Assembly: GCA_037445025.1 (NCBI GenBank)
Contig: JBBILI010000009.1
Span: 1-64,000, forward strand
Source: CAIQQQ01 sp037445025
GTDB taxonomy: Bacteria > Pseudomonadota > Alphaproteobacteria > Acetobacterales > Acetobacteraceae
DNA length: 64,000 bases
Reading direction: 5' to 3'
Part shown: positions 32,919 through 41,334 of the stretch, piece by piece
How positions within the stretch are numbered: the stretch's first letter is position 1
Layout: the number at the start of each line of letters is the position of its first letter
Translations under genes and position numbers: made by a program
The notes under the pieces: model-generated
Told to the model about the DNA's origin: nothing
Databases searched by the model: none
The model's input: the letters and a program-made list of their open reading frames with translations, nothing else

Positions 32919-34955
32919 ATGGCATCGATCACCGAGATTTCGGGCGACAATCCGGCGCTGGCCGCACAGGCGGCGATTCTGGCACGCCCCATGACCACGG
33001 AACGCCGCATGGCCGATGCCATCCGCGCCTTGGCCATCGATGCGGTGCAGGCCGCCAATTCCGGCCATCCCGGCATGCCGATGGGCATGGCCGATGTGGC
33101 GACCGCGCTGTGGACGCGGTTTCACAAGTTCGACGCCGCCGATCCGCGCTGGCCGGACCGGGACCGGTTCGTGCTGTCGGGCGGGCACGGCTCGATGCTG
33201 CTGTATGCGCTACTGCATCTGACCGGGCATGCCGGCATGGGCATCGAGGAGCTGAAGCGCTTCCGCCAGCTGCATTCGCCGGCGGCGGGACATCCGGAAT
33301 ATGGCGAGCATCCCGGCATCGAGACCACCACCGGGCCGCTGGGCCAGGGACTGGCGACGGCGGTGGGCATGGCGATCGCCGAGCGGCTGCTGGCCGCACG
33401 GTTCGGGCGCTCTCTGGTCGATCATCGCACCTGGGTGACCTGCGGTGACGGCGACCTGATGGAGGGGATCAGCCAGGAGGCGATCAGCCTGGCGGGACAC
33501 CTGAAGCTCGCCAAGCTGACCGTGCTGTGGGACGACAATGCGATCTCGATCGACGGCAGCACTTCGCTGTCCACCTCCGATGACCAGCTGAAGCGGTTTG
33601 CCGCCTCGGGCTGGGCGGTGAAGCGGGTGGACGGGCATGATCCGGCGGAGATCCAGGCGGCGATCTCGTCGGCGATGCGCGCGACGCGGCCGACGCTGAT
33701 CGCGTGCAAGACGATCATCGGGTTCTCGGCGCCGACCAAGGCGGGCACCGCGTCCTCGCACGGCGCGCCGCTGGGCAAGGATGAGGCGGCGGGCGCCAAG
33801 GCGGCCTTGGGGTGGAACCATGGGCCGTTCGAGGTGCCGGAGGGCATCGCCGAGCCCTGGCTGGCCGCGGGCTCGCGCGGGGCGACGGCGCGGCGGGCAT
33901 GGCTGAAGCGGCTGGCGCATCACCCGATGCGTGCCGAGTTCGAGCGGGTGATGGCCGGGCGGCTGCCGGAGAGCTTTCACGAGGCGGTGGCGGCGCTGCG
34001 GGCGGATATCGCGGAGAAGCGCCCGAAGCTGGCCAGCCGCCAGGCCAGCCAGAAGGCGCTGGAGGCGCTGGTGCCGGCGGTGCCCGAGCTGATCGGCGGC
34101 TCGGCGGACCTGACCGGCTCCAACCTCACTTTGGTGAAGGGCATGGCGGGTGTGACGCCGGGGAACTTCGCCGGGCGGTATCTGTACTACGGCATTCGCG
34201 AGCACGGCATGGCGGCGGCTATGAACGGGCTGGCGCTGCATGGCGGGGTGATCCCGTATTCCGGCACGTTCTTCGTGTTCACCGACTATATGCGCCCGGC
34301 GATCCGGCTGGCGGCGCTGATGCATCTGCGGGTCATCCATGTGCTGACGCATGACAGCATCGGTCTGGGTGAGGATGGGCCGACGCATCAGCCGGTGGAG
34401 CATCTGGCCAGCCTGCGGGCGATGCCGGGGGTGTGGATGTTCCGCCCGGCGGATGCGATGGAGACGGCGGAGTGCTGGGAGCTGGCGATCCGGCGGGCCG
34501 ATGGGCCGAGCCTGCTCGCCTTGTCGCGCCAGCCGCTGCCGGCGATGCGGTGGGACACCGGCGAGAACCGTTCGGCGCGCGGCGGCTACGTGATCGCCGA
34601 GGCCGGCGGGCCGCGCCAGGCGACGCTGATTGCCACCGGCAGCGAGGTCGCCATCGCCATGGCGGCGCGCGAGGCGCTGGCGGGCGAAGGCATTCCGGTG
34701 GCGGTGGTCTCCCTTCCCTGCTGGGAACTGTTCTCGGCGCAGGACGAAGCCTATCGTGCGGAGGTGCTGGGCGGCGCGCTGCGCGTGGGCATCGAGGCCG
34801 GTGTGGGCTTCGGTTGGGAGCGCTGGCTGGGGCCGGACGGGGTGTTCATCGGCATGAGCAGCTTTGGCGCCTCGGCGCCGTTCGAGGAGCTCTACAAGCA
34901 TTTCGGCATCACGCCGGACGCGATTGTCGCTGCGGTCAAGAAGCGGCTGGTCTGA
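32919..34955 (+). CDS. tkt: Transketolase
   Basis: A 678-aa thiamine-diphosphate enzyme moving two-carbon units between sugar phosphates in the pentose phosphate (and Calvin) pathway. The N-terminal part has AANSGHPGMPMGMADV and FVLSGGHGSMLLYALLH. The ThDP/metal motif is GDGDLMEGISQEA through DDNAISIDG. The middle has REHGMAAAMNGLALHGG. The start ATG 32919 follows GAGGGAGG at 32906-32913. It is 17 nt from gap and leads a tkt-gap-pgk operon. Confidence 0.96.
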   Translation: MASITEISGDNPALAAQAAILARPMTTERRMADAIRALAIDAVQAANSGHPGMPMGMADVATALWTRFHKFDAADPRWPDRDRFVLSGGHGSMLLYALLHLTGHAGMGIEELKRFRQLHSPAAGHPEYGEHPGIETTTGPLGQGLATAVGMAIAERLLAARFGRSLVDHRTWVTCGDGDLMEGISQEAISLAGHLKLAKLTVLWDDNAISIDGSTSLSTSDDQLKRFAASGWAVKRVDGHDPAEIQAAISSAMRATRPTLIACKTIIGFSAPTKAGTASSHGAPLGKDEAAGAKAALGWNHGPFEVPEGIAEPWLAAGSRGATARRAWLKRLAHHPMRAEFERVMAGRLPESFHEAVAALRADIAEKRPKLASRQASQKALEALVPAVPELIGGSADLTGSNLTLVKGMAGVTPGNFAGRYLYYGIREHGMAAAMNGLALHGGVIPYSGTFFVFTDYMRPAIRLAALMHLRVIHVLTHDSIGLGEDGPTHQPVEHLASLRAMPGVWMFRPADAMETAECWELAIRRADGPSLLALSRQPLPAMRWDTGENRSARGGYVIAEAGGPRQATLIATGSEVAIAMAAREALAGEGIPVAVVSLPCWELFSAQDEAYRAEVLGGALRVGIEAGVGFGWERWLGPDGVFIGMSSFGASAPFEELYKHFGITPDAIVAAVKKRLV

Positions 34956-34972
34956 TTGGGAAGGATGTTTCG

Positions 34973-35986
34973 ATGGCTGTGAAGGTCGCGATCAACGGGT
35001 TTGGTCGCATTGGTCGTCTGGTGCTGCGCGCGATGATCGAAAGCGGGCGGACCGATGTGGTGCCGATGGCGATCAACGATCTCGGCTCGGTCGAGGCCAA
35101 CGCGCATCTGTTCCGCTACGACACCGTGCATGGCCGCTTCCCCGGCGAGGTGCATGTGGACGGGCAGACCATCACCATCACGCATAACGGGCGCACCTAT
35201 GGCCCGATCACGGTGAGCGCCGAGCGGGACCCGACCAAGGTGCCGTATCAGGGCGTGGACGTGGCGATGGAATGCACCGGCATCTTCACGTCAAAGGAAA
35301 AAGCCTCGGCGCTGCTGACCGCGGGTGCGCGCAAGGTGCTGATCTCGGCCCCGGGTGACGGCGCGGATGCCACGATCGTCTACGGCGTGAACCACCACGT
35401 TCTGACCAAGGACATGACGGTGGTCTCCAACGCGTCCTGCACCACCAACTGCCTCGCACCGATCGCCAAGGTGCTGCACGACAATTTCGGCATCGTGCGC
35501 GGCTACATGGTGACCATCCACAGCTACACCGGCGACCAGCCGACGGTGGACACGCTGCACAAGGACCTGCACCGCGCCCGCGCCGCCGCCGTCTCGATGA
35601 TCCCGACCTCGACGGGCGCCGCCAAGGCCGTGGGCCTGGTGATGCCGGAACTGAAGGGCAAGCTGGACGGCACCGCCATCCGCGTGCCCACCCCCAACGT
35701 GTCGCTGGTCAGCCTCGACGTGGTGCTGACCCGCACGCCGACCAAGGACGAGGTCAACGCCGCCATGAAGGCCGCGTCCGAAGGCGAACTCAAGGGCATC
35801 CTCGGCTACAACACGGCGCCGCTGGTGAGCAGCGACTTCAACCACGTGCCGGCCTCCTCCACCTTCGATGCGACGCAGACCGCGGTGGTGGATGGCGGGC
35901 TGGTGCGGGTGATGAGCTGGTATGACAACGAGTGGGGCTTCTCCAACCGGATGTCCGACACCGCAGCGCTGCTCGGGAGCCTGTGA
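34973..35986 (+). CDS. gap: Glyceraldehyde-3-phosphate dehydrogenase
   Basis: A 337-aa enzyme of glycolysis/gluconeogenesis. NAD-binding VAINGFGRIGR is at the start, the catalytic cysteine C156 lies in SNASCTTNCLAP, and phosphate-binding residues lie in the HSYTGDQ segment. The C-terminus has SWYDNEWGFSNRM. Length is normal. The ribosome-binding site GGAAGGA lies upstream of ATG 34973. It is co-transcribed between tkt and pgk, whose start is one base after its stop. Confidence 0.97.
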   Translation: MAVKVAINGFGRIGRLVLRAMIESGRTDVVPMAINDLGSVEANAHLFRYDTVHGRFPGEVHVDGQTITITHNGRTYGPITVSAERDPTKVPYQGVDVAMECTGIFTSKEKASALLTAGARKVLISAPGDGADATIVYGVNHHVLTKDMTVVSNASCTTNCLAPIAKVLHDNFGIVRGYMVTIHSYTGDQPTVDTLHKDLHRARAAAVSMIPTSTGAAKAVGLVMPELKGKLDGTAIRVPTPNVSLVSLDVVLTRTPTKDEVNAAMKAASEGELKGILGYNTAPLVSSDFNHVPASSTFDATQTAVVDGGLVRVMSWYDNEWGFSNRMSDTAALLGSL

Positions 35987-35987
35987 G

Positions 35988-37178
35988 ATGGGGTTCCGCA
36001 CGCTCGATGGGCTCGATGTCGCGGGCAGGCGCGTCCTCGTGCGCGCGGACCTCAACGTGCCGGTGCGTGACGGCAAGATTTCCGATCTGACGCGCATCGA
36101 GCGGCTGTCGCCGACGATCAAGGAGCTCGCGTCCAAAGGCGCACGGGTGGTCGTGTGCAGCCATTTCGACCGGCCGAAGGGCAAGCGGGTGCCGGAGATG
36201 TCGCTGGCCCCGATGGCCGCGGCGTTGGGCACGGTACTGGGGATGCATGTGCATTTCACCGATGACTGCATCGGCGTGCAGGCCGAGCAGGTTGTGGACC
36301 GGCTGGCCAACGGCGATGTGGCGGTGCTGGAGAACACGCGATTCCATGCCGGCGAGGAGAAGAACGATCCGGCGATGGCGGCGGAGCTGGCCAGGCTGGC
36401 GGATATCTTCGTCAATGACGCGTTCTCCGCCGCGCATCGGGCCCATGCCAGCACCGAGGGGGTGGCGCATCTGCTGCCCGCCTATGCCGGGCGGCTGATG
36501 CAGGCGGAGCTGGAGGCGCTGGAAGCCGCTCTCGGCACGCCGGTGCGGCCGGTGATGGCGGTGGTCGGTGGGTCCAAGGTGTCCACCAAGCTCGATCTGC
36601 TGGGCAATCTGGTCGGGCGGGTGGATGTGCTGGTGATCGGCGGCGCCATGGCCAACACGTTCCTGGCGGCCCAGGGCGTCTCGGTCGGCCGGTCTCTGCA
36701 GGAGGCGGAGATGCATGACACGGCGCGCGAGATCGCCACCCGCGCCAAGGCGGCGGGCTGCGAGATCGTGCTGCCGGTGGATGCGGTGACGGCCACCGAA
36801 TTCCGCGCCAATCCGCCGACGCTGATGGTGGCGATCGACGCCATTCCCGCCGATGCGATGATGCTCGATGTGGGACCGCAGACCGTGGCGGCGCTGGTGG
36901 CCAGGCTGGGGGCGGTGAAGACGCTGGTGTGGAACGGGCCGCTGGGCGCGTTCGAGACGCCGCCGTTCGATGCGGCCACGACCGCGCTGGCACTGGCGGT
37001 GGCGGCGGCGACCGAGGCGGGCCGGCTTCGCAGCGTGGCCGGCGGCGGCGACACGGTCTCCGCCCTGCGACATGCCGGCGTGTCGGAACGGCTGAGCTAT
37101 GTGTCCTCGGCCGGCGGGGCGTTTCTGGAGTGGCTGGAAGGCAAGACGCTGCCGGGGGTGGCGGCCCTTTCCGCCTGA
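35988..37178 (+). CDS. pgk: Phosphoglycerate kinase
   Basis: A 396-aa kinase transferring phosphate from 1,3-bisphosphoglycerate to ADP. It starts with RVLVRADLNVPVRDGK, the pgk signature. SHFDRPKG and NDAFSAAHRAHAS are substrate-side motifs, and VVGGSKVSTKLDLL plus GGGDTVSAL are in the nucleotide domain. The ATG at 35988 follows the gap stop by one base, so translation is coupled. It is the last gene of the tkt-gap-pgk operon. Confidence 0.97.
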   Translation: MGFRTLDGLDVAGRRVLVRADLNVPVRDGKISDLTRIERLSPTIKELASKGARVVVCSHFDRPKGKRVPEMSLAPMAAALGTVLGMHVHFTDDCIGVQAEQVVDRLANGDVAVLENTRFHAGEEKNDPAMAAELARLADIFVNDAFSAAHRAHASTEGVAHLLPAYAGRLMQAELEALEAALGTPVRPVMAVVGGSKVSTKLDLLGNLVGRVDVLVIGGAMANTFLAAQGVSVGRSLQEAEMHDTAREIATRAKAAGCEIVLPVDAVTATEFRANPPTLMVAIDAIPADAMMLDVGPQTVAALVARLGAVKTLVWNGPLGAFETPPFDAATTALALAVAAATEAGRLRSVAGGGDTVSALRHAGVSERLSYVSSAGGAFLEWLEGKTLPGVAALSA

Positions 37179-37222
37179 GCCGGCTTTACCGGATGTTAAG
37201 CTTTTCCGGCCATGCTGGCGGC

Positions 37223-37432
37223 ATGATCTCCTCCACCGCACTGCAGGCCTTTTCCGTGGCCACCGACGCCGCCGCACCGCGTCGGATGCCGGGCGGATTT
37301 GCCGGCGCCGGCGGCGTGGCCGCGTCGCCGGGTTCGGTTGACGGAGGCGGCTTTTCCGGTGGCTGGACCTTGCCGGACCTTCCGCCGGGTCGGATCCTCC
37401 CGCGTGGGTCGCTGCTGGACATTTCGGTGTAG
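37223..37432 (+). CDS. Possible small hypothetical protein
   Basis: A possible 69-aa product beginning MISSTALQAFSVATD and rich in Gly, Pro and Ala. No family, signal or motif was recognised. It lies in the 380-bp gap between pgk and the exported-protein gene. The frame may be chance in G+C-rich DNA. Confidence 0.25.
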   Translation: MISSTALQAFSVATDAAAPRRMPGGFAGAGGVAASPGSVDGGGFSGGWTLPDLPPGRILPRGSLLDISV

Positions 37433-37558
37433 CGACCGCCTGGTTTGCTTGGGGGTGCACCACCGGGGGTGTGCTGAAGTCGTCACGCGGCCTGTGAAAA
37501 AGATTCTGCGACAATCTTCACGATTGCACTCCGCCTTGCCTGTGCTCATGTCTGAGAA

Positions 37559-37984
37559 ATGTCACATCATTGGTTTCCCGGAGCGATCGACGTTCGGCCG
37601 GCTTGCAGGCCTGGCTTGGCATGTCTGGCGGTGCTGACGCTGTTCTCGGCCAGCGCTGTGGCCGGCAAGGCGCCGATCGACACGACACTCCCGCCCATGG
37701 CGCGTGTGCAGATGGAGCGGAGCCTGGAGTCGGGCACGCCGGCGGCCGCTCCGCCTGCGGCTTCCGGTCCGGCGCAGTTCGAGCCGGCCCCGCTGCCCAA
37801 CCAGGACCTGATCATTCCACGCGGCAACGAGGCGCCGTCGGGCCCGGTGATCGGCGCCGGGCTGTTCCGCCAGACCCAGGGCTATCGCGGGGACGGCTAT
37901 GTCAAGGGTTCGACCGCCACGCAGAGCGAACAGCCGAAGCGGCTGCCGCTTCCTGGAATCCTGCTGAAGGTGCCGCTCAACTGA
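37559..37984 (+). CDS. Small exported protein, function unknown
   Basis: A 141-aa protein. The N-terminus has an arginine and then a hydrophobic stretch (LACLAVLTLFSASAVAG) with an Ala-rich likely cleavage site near AVAGKA. The remainder is Pro/Ala-rich and looks unstructured, ending LPGILLKVPLN. No family was recognised. It precedes the lrgA-like gene by 31 bp on the same strand. The ATG 37559 has no strong ribosome-binding site. Confidence 0.55.
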   Translation: MSHHWFPGAIDVRPACRPGLACLAVLTLFSASAVAGKAPIDTTLPPMARVQMERSLESGTPAAAPPAASGPAQFEPAPLPNQDLIIPRGNEAPSGPVIGAGLFRQTQGYRGDGYVKGSTATQSEQPKRLPLPGILLKVPLN

Positions 37985-38015
37985 TCCGCTTGGGCGATCG
38001 TCGGGCGGACGCTTC

Positions 38016-38372
38016 ATGCTGAACGCGCTTACGGTTCTGATCCTGTGCCAGTTCGTGGGTGAGGTCGTGGCACGTGGCGCGGGCCTGCCGTTGCCCGGGC
38101 CGGTGCTGGGCCTGCTGCTGCTGCTCGGCTGGCTGGTGCTGCGCGATCGCGCGCCGGATCCGGCGCTGCGCCAGACCGGCGGGTGGCTGCTGGCGCATTT
38201 CGGCCTGCTGTTCGTGCCCGCCGGGGTGGGCGTGGTGACGCAGCTGGGCGTGCTGCGCGCGGCCTGGCTGCCGCTGCTGGTGGCGATCCCGGTTTCGACG
38301 TTTCTGGGCCTGCTGGTCACCGGCTGGGTGATGCAGAGGCTGGCGCGGGCCGAGCCGCCGGACTCCCCGTAA
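38016..38372 (+). CDS. lrgA: LrgA/CidA-family membrane protein
   Basis: A 118-aa protein with four predicted membrane segments and the CidA/LrgA pattern GLPLPGPVLGLLLLLGWL and LLAHFGLLFVPAGVGVV. These holin-like proteins act with LrgB and are linked to murein hydrolase export, autolysis or pyruvate/glycolate transport in different bacteria. Its TAA shares one base with the lrgB ATG (TAATG), so the two are translationally coupled. Confidence 0.9.
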   Translation: MLNALTVLILCQFVGEVVARGAGLPLPGPVLGLLLLLGWLVLRDRAPDPALRQTGGWLLAHFGLLFVPAGVGVVTQLGVLRAAWLPLLVAIPVSTFLGLLVTGWVMQRLARAEPPDSP

Positions 38373-39091
38373 TGGACAAGCTGTTCCATCTCTGGGTGTA
38401 TCTCGAGACCACGCCGCTGCTGGGACTGGCGGCGACGCTGGTGGTGTGGCGTGGCGCGGTGTGGGGGTCGTCGTTCCTCGGCACCAATCCGCTCGGCAAC
38501 CCGATGCTGCTCTCGGTGCTGACGCTGGTGGCGCTGCTGCTGATCACCAGCACGCCCTATTCCGCTTATTTCGAGGGCGCGCAATACGTGCATTTTCTGC
38601 TGGGGCCGGCGACGGTGGCGCTGGCCCTGCCGATGCATGCCAATCTCAGCCGCATCCGCGCCTCGGCGCGCGCCATTCTGCCGGCGCTGCTGGCGGGATC
38701 GGTGGTGGCCTCGGTGAGTGCGATGCTGATCGCCCGGCTGCTCGGCGCGGACCGGACGGTCGTTCTGTCGCTGGCGCCGAAATCGGTGACGACGCCGATC
38801 GCGATGGGAATCGCCGAGCAGATCGGCGGGCAGCCCTCGCTCGCCGCGGTGTTCGTACTGCTGACCGGACTTTCGGCGATCGTGCTGGTGGGGCCGACGA
38901 TGAAGCTGGCAGGGGTGCGCGACATGCGCGCGCAGGGGCTCGCGGCGGGAATGGCGGGCCATGGGCTGGCGACGGCGCGGATGCTGCTGGTGAGCGAGAC
39001 CGCGGGAGCGTTTGGCGGGCTGGCGATCGGGCTCAACGGGCTGATCACGGCGGTGCTGGTGCCGCTGCTGGCAGGGTTTCTGGCGGGGTAG
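38372..39091 (+). CDS. lrgB: LrgB-family membrane protein
   Basis: A 239-aa protein with about seven membrane segments. Conserved elements are NPLGNPMLLSVL, FLLGPATVALALPM, SLAPKSVTTPIAMGIAEQIGG and GHGLATARML, all typical of LrgB/YohK. It partners LrgA encoded just before. In some plants and bacteria the fused homologue carries glycolate or glycerate; here the role is not known. A REP-like hairpin lies after its stop. Confidence 0.9.
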   Translation: MDKLFHLWVYLETTPLLGLAATLVVWRGAVWGSSFLGTNPLGNPMLLSVLTLVALLLITSTPYSAYFEGAQYVHFLLGPATVALALPMHANLSRIRASARAILPALLAGSVVASVSAMLIARLLGADRTVVLSLAPKSVTTPIAMGIAEQIGGQPSLAAVFVLLTGLSAIVLVGPTMKLAGVRDMRAQGLAAGMAGHGLATARMLLVSETAGAFGGLAIGLNGLITAVLVPLLAGFLAG

Positions 39092-39118
39092 AGGGCGCGC
39101 GCTGTCTGACGGCGGCTT

Positions 39119-39135
39119 GGCGGATTGCATCCGCC
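39119..39135. repeat. REP-like hairpin, copy A
   Basis: GGCGGATTGCATCCGCC, a perfect 7-bp stem with a 3-nt loop. It is followed at once by the stop codon (TAG on the minus strand) of the flavoprotein gene. A similar element with the same relation to a stop codon is at 52309-52325. Confidence 0.75.
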
Positions 39136-40302
39136 CTACAGGGCTGTGCCGGCGGCGTGGCCGCTCGACCAGGCCCATTGGAAGTTGTAGCCGCCCAGCC
39201 AGCCCGTGACGTCGACCGCCTCGCCGATGGCGAACAGGCCAGGGACGTCGCGTGCCTGCATCGTCTGCTGGGACAGGCAAGACGTGTCGATGCCACCCAG
39301 CGTGACTTCGGCCTTGGCGTAGCCTTCGGTGCCGGCGGGGCGCAGGCGCCAGGATTTCAGGCGGTCGGCGGTGTCGTTGAGCGTGCGGTCGGGAATGTTG
39401 GCAAGTTCGGGGCCTTCGGGGGCCCAGGCGGTGGCGAGGCGTTGGGGCAGGAGTTCGGCCAGGATCGTGCGCAGCGCCGCCTTCGGGCGCTGGCGTTTGC
39501 GGTCGCGCAGAATGGTCGCGGCGTCCTGGCCGGGCAGCAAATCAAGCGTGATGTCCTGGCCTTCGTGCCAGTAGGAGGAGATCTGCAGCACCGCGGGGCC
39601 GGAGAGGCCGCGATGGGTGAACAGCAGAGCCTCCGGAAACTGTTTCTTGTCACAGCGCGCAATCACCGGCAGAGCGACGCCGGCGAGCGGTCGCATCAGG
39701 TCGAGCGGGGCGCCTTCGAAGGTGAGGGGGACCAAGCCAGGGCGGATGCCGGTGAGCTTCAGGCCGAATCTGCGGGCGATGTCGTGGGCAAGGCCGGTGG
39801 CGCCCATCTTGGGGATCGACAGGCCACCGGTGGCCAGCACCAAAGCGGGGGCGTGGAAGGTGCCGCCGGAGGTTTCAACGCGGAAATCGTCGGCGCGGGT
39901 GACATTGGTGATGCGGTGGCTGAGGCGGAGATCGACATGGGCGGCGGCGCATTCGGCCAGCAGCATGGCGACGATCTGGCGGGCCGAGTCGTCGCAGAAC
40001 AGCTGGCCCAGAGTCTTTTCGTGCCAGGCGATGCGGTGCTTTTCAACCAGGGCCAGGAAGTCACGCGGTCTGTAGCGGCTCAGCGCGGAACGGGCGAAGC
40101 TGGGATTGGCGGAGAGGAAGCGCTCCGGCATGCAGGCGCGGTTGGTGAAGTTGCAGCGGCCGCCGCCGGAGATGACAATTTTCTTGCCGGCCTCATCGGC
40201 ATGGTCGAGCAACAGCACGCGCTTGCCGCGCTGGCCGGCGGTGAGGGCACACATCAGGCCGGCGGCGCCGGCGCCGAGGATGATGGCGTCGAAGGACGTC
40301 AA
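39136..40302 (-). CDS. HI0933-like FAD-dependent flavoprotein
   Basis: A 388-aa flavoprotein of the HI0933/BaiN (TIGR00275) family. The FAD-binding start is AIILGAGAAGLMCALTA; GKKIVISGGGRCNFTN is the family signature. LVLATGGLSIPKMGATG and the end GLFAIGEAVDVTGWLGGYNFQWAW also match. The exact reaction is unknown. The only start giving the whole FAD motif is TTG at 40302, directly at the edge of a composite repeat, so the native start may have been lost or reshaped. The stop is formed by a REP-like hairpin. Confidence 0.87.
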   Translation of the reverse strand: MTSFDAIILGAGAAGLMCALTAGQRGKRVLLLDHADEAGKKIVISGGGRCNFTNRACMPERFLSANPSFARSALSRYRPRDFLALVEKHRIAWHEKTLGQLFCDDSARQIVAMLLAECAAAHVDLRLSHRITNVTRADDFRVETSGGTFHAPALVLATGGLSIPKMGATGLAHDIARRFGLKLTGIRPGLVPLTFEGAPLDLMRPLAGVALPVIARCDKKQFPEALLFTHRGLSGPAVLQISSYWHEGQDITLDLLPGQDAATILRDRKRQRPKAALRTILAELLPQRLATAWAPEGPELANIPDRTLNDTADRLKSWRLRPAGTEGYAKAEVTLGGIDTSCLSQQTMQARDVPGLFAIGEAVDVTGWLGGYNFQWAWSSGHAAGTAL

Positions 40303-40419
40303 GGAAGGATTTCTTTTTCTGAAGAAAAAGAAGCAAAGAGACTTTTATTTGTTTGAGCCGACATCTCTCCGGAGGAGAGCGTCAGCCGGTAAGAAAAAAA
40401 TTTCTCAAAAAACAATCGT
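40303..40419. repeat. Composite hairpin repeat, copy 9 (one arm degraded)
   Basis: A GCTTC hairpin at 40309-40334, a core at 40351-40388 (TTTGAGCCGACA ... CTCCGGAG ... GCGTCAGCC) and a degraded GGTTC arm at 40391-40416. It lies between co-directional genes: downstream of ftsY and directly upstream of the flavoprotein start. Confidence 0.85.
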
Positions 40420-41334
40420 TTACTGTCCAAGTAACCCACGCGCAAAGTCCATCGGATAAAACGACTTCAGATCCCCCACCTGCTCGCCCACACCAACGGC
40501 GTAGACCGGCAGACCGTATTCCTCGGCCAGCGCGACCACGATGCCGCCGCGGGCCGAACCGTCGAGCTTGGTGACGACCAGGCCGGAAACGTCCACCATG
40601 TCCTTGAACACGCCCACCTGGGTCAGCGCGTTCTGGCCGGTCGTGGCGTCGAGCACCAGCAGCACCGTGTGCGGCGCTGACGGGTCCTGCTTGCGGATGA
40701 CGCGAATGATCTTGGCCAGCTCCTCCATCAACGCGGACTTGTTGTGCAGACGCCCGGCGGTGTCGATCAGCAGAACATCGGCGCCTTCGGCCTTGGCGCG
40801 GGTCAGCGCGTCGAAGGCGAGGCCGGCCGGGTCGGAATTGGGCGGCGCGGAAACAACGGGGGCGCCGGTGCGGTGGCCCCAGACCTGGAGCTGCTCGACA
40901 GCCGCGGCGCGGAACGTGTCGCAGGCCGCGAGCATGGGTTTGAGGCCCTGGTCGCGGTATTGCTGGGCAAGCTTGCCGATGGTGGTGGTCTTGCCGTTGC
41001 CGTTGACACCGACAACCAGGACCACGTGAGGCGCGCGGTCGGGGTTGATGACCAAAGGACGGGCGACCGGGGCGAGGATCTCGGCGATCTCCTCGGCCAG
41101 GGCCTGCTTCACCTCGTCCTCGCTGACCTCGCGGCCGAAGCGGGTGCGGCGGAAATTGGCGATGATGCGCTTGGCGACCTCGGTGCCGAGATCGGCTGCG
41201 ATCAGCAGGTCTTCGAGGTCGTTGAGGGCATCGTCGTCGAGCTTGCGTTTGGTGAAGACGGCGCCAAGGCCGCTGAGCTTGGTGGCCGAGCGGGACAGGC
41301 CCTGGGTGAGGCGGGAGAGGAAGCCCAATGCCAT
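40420..41334 (-). CDS. ftsY: Signal recognition particle receptor FtsY
   Basis: A 304-aa SRP-family GTPase that docks ribosome-nascent chain complexes at the membrane. The four-helix N domain comes first. G1 is GVNGNGKTTT (109-118), G3 is DTAGR (191-195) and G4 is TKLD (255-258). GLPVYAVGVGEQVGDL and F292 are FtsY-like. It lacks the long acidic A domain of E. coli, as do many alphaproteobacteria. Its ATG shares one base with the mtaB stop (TGATG), so translation is coupled. Confidence 0.95.
   Translation of the reverse strand: MALGFLSRLTQGLSRSATKLSGLGAVFTKRKLDDDALNDLEDLLIAADLGTEVAKRIIANFRRTRFGREVSEDEVKQALAEEIAEILAPVARPLVINPDRAPHVVLVVGVNGNGKTTTIGKLAQQYRDQGLKPMLAACDTFRAAAVEQLQVWGHRTGAPVVSAPPNSDPAGLAFDALTRAKAEGADVLLIDTAGRLHNKSALMEELAKIIRVIRKQDPSAPHTVLLVLDATTGQNALTQVGVFKDMVDVSGLVVTKLDGSARGGIVVALAEEYGLPVYAVGVGEQVGDLKSFYPMDFARGLLGQ

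Noticed and set aside
33210..34901. Long minus-strand open frame opposite transketolase
   Set aside because: Arg/His/Gln-rich shadow of tkt with no motif or start context.
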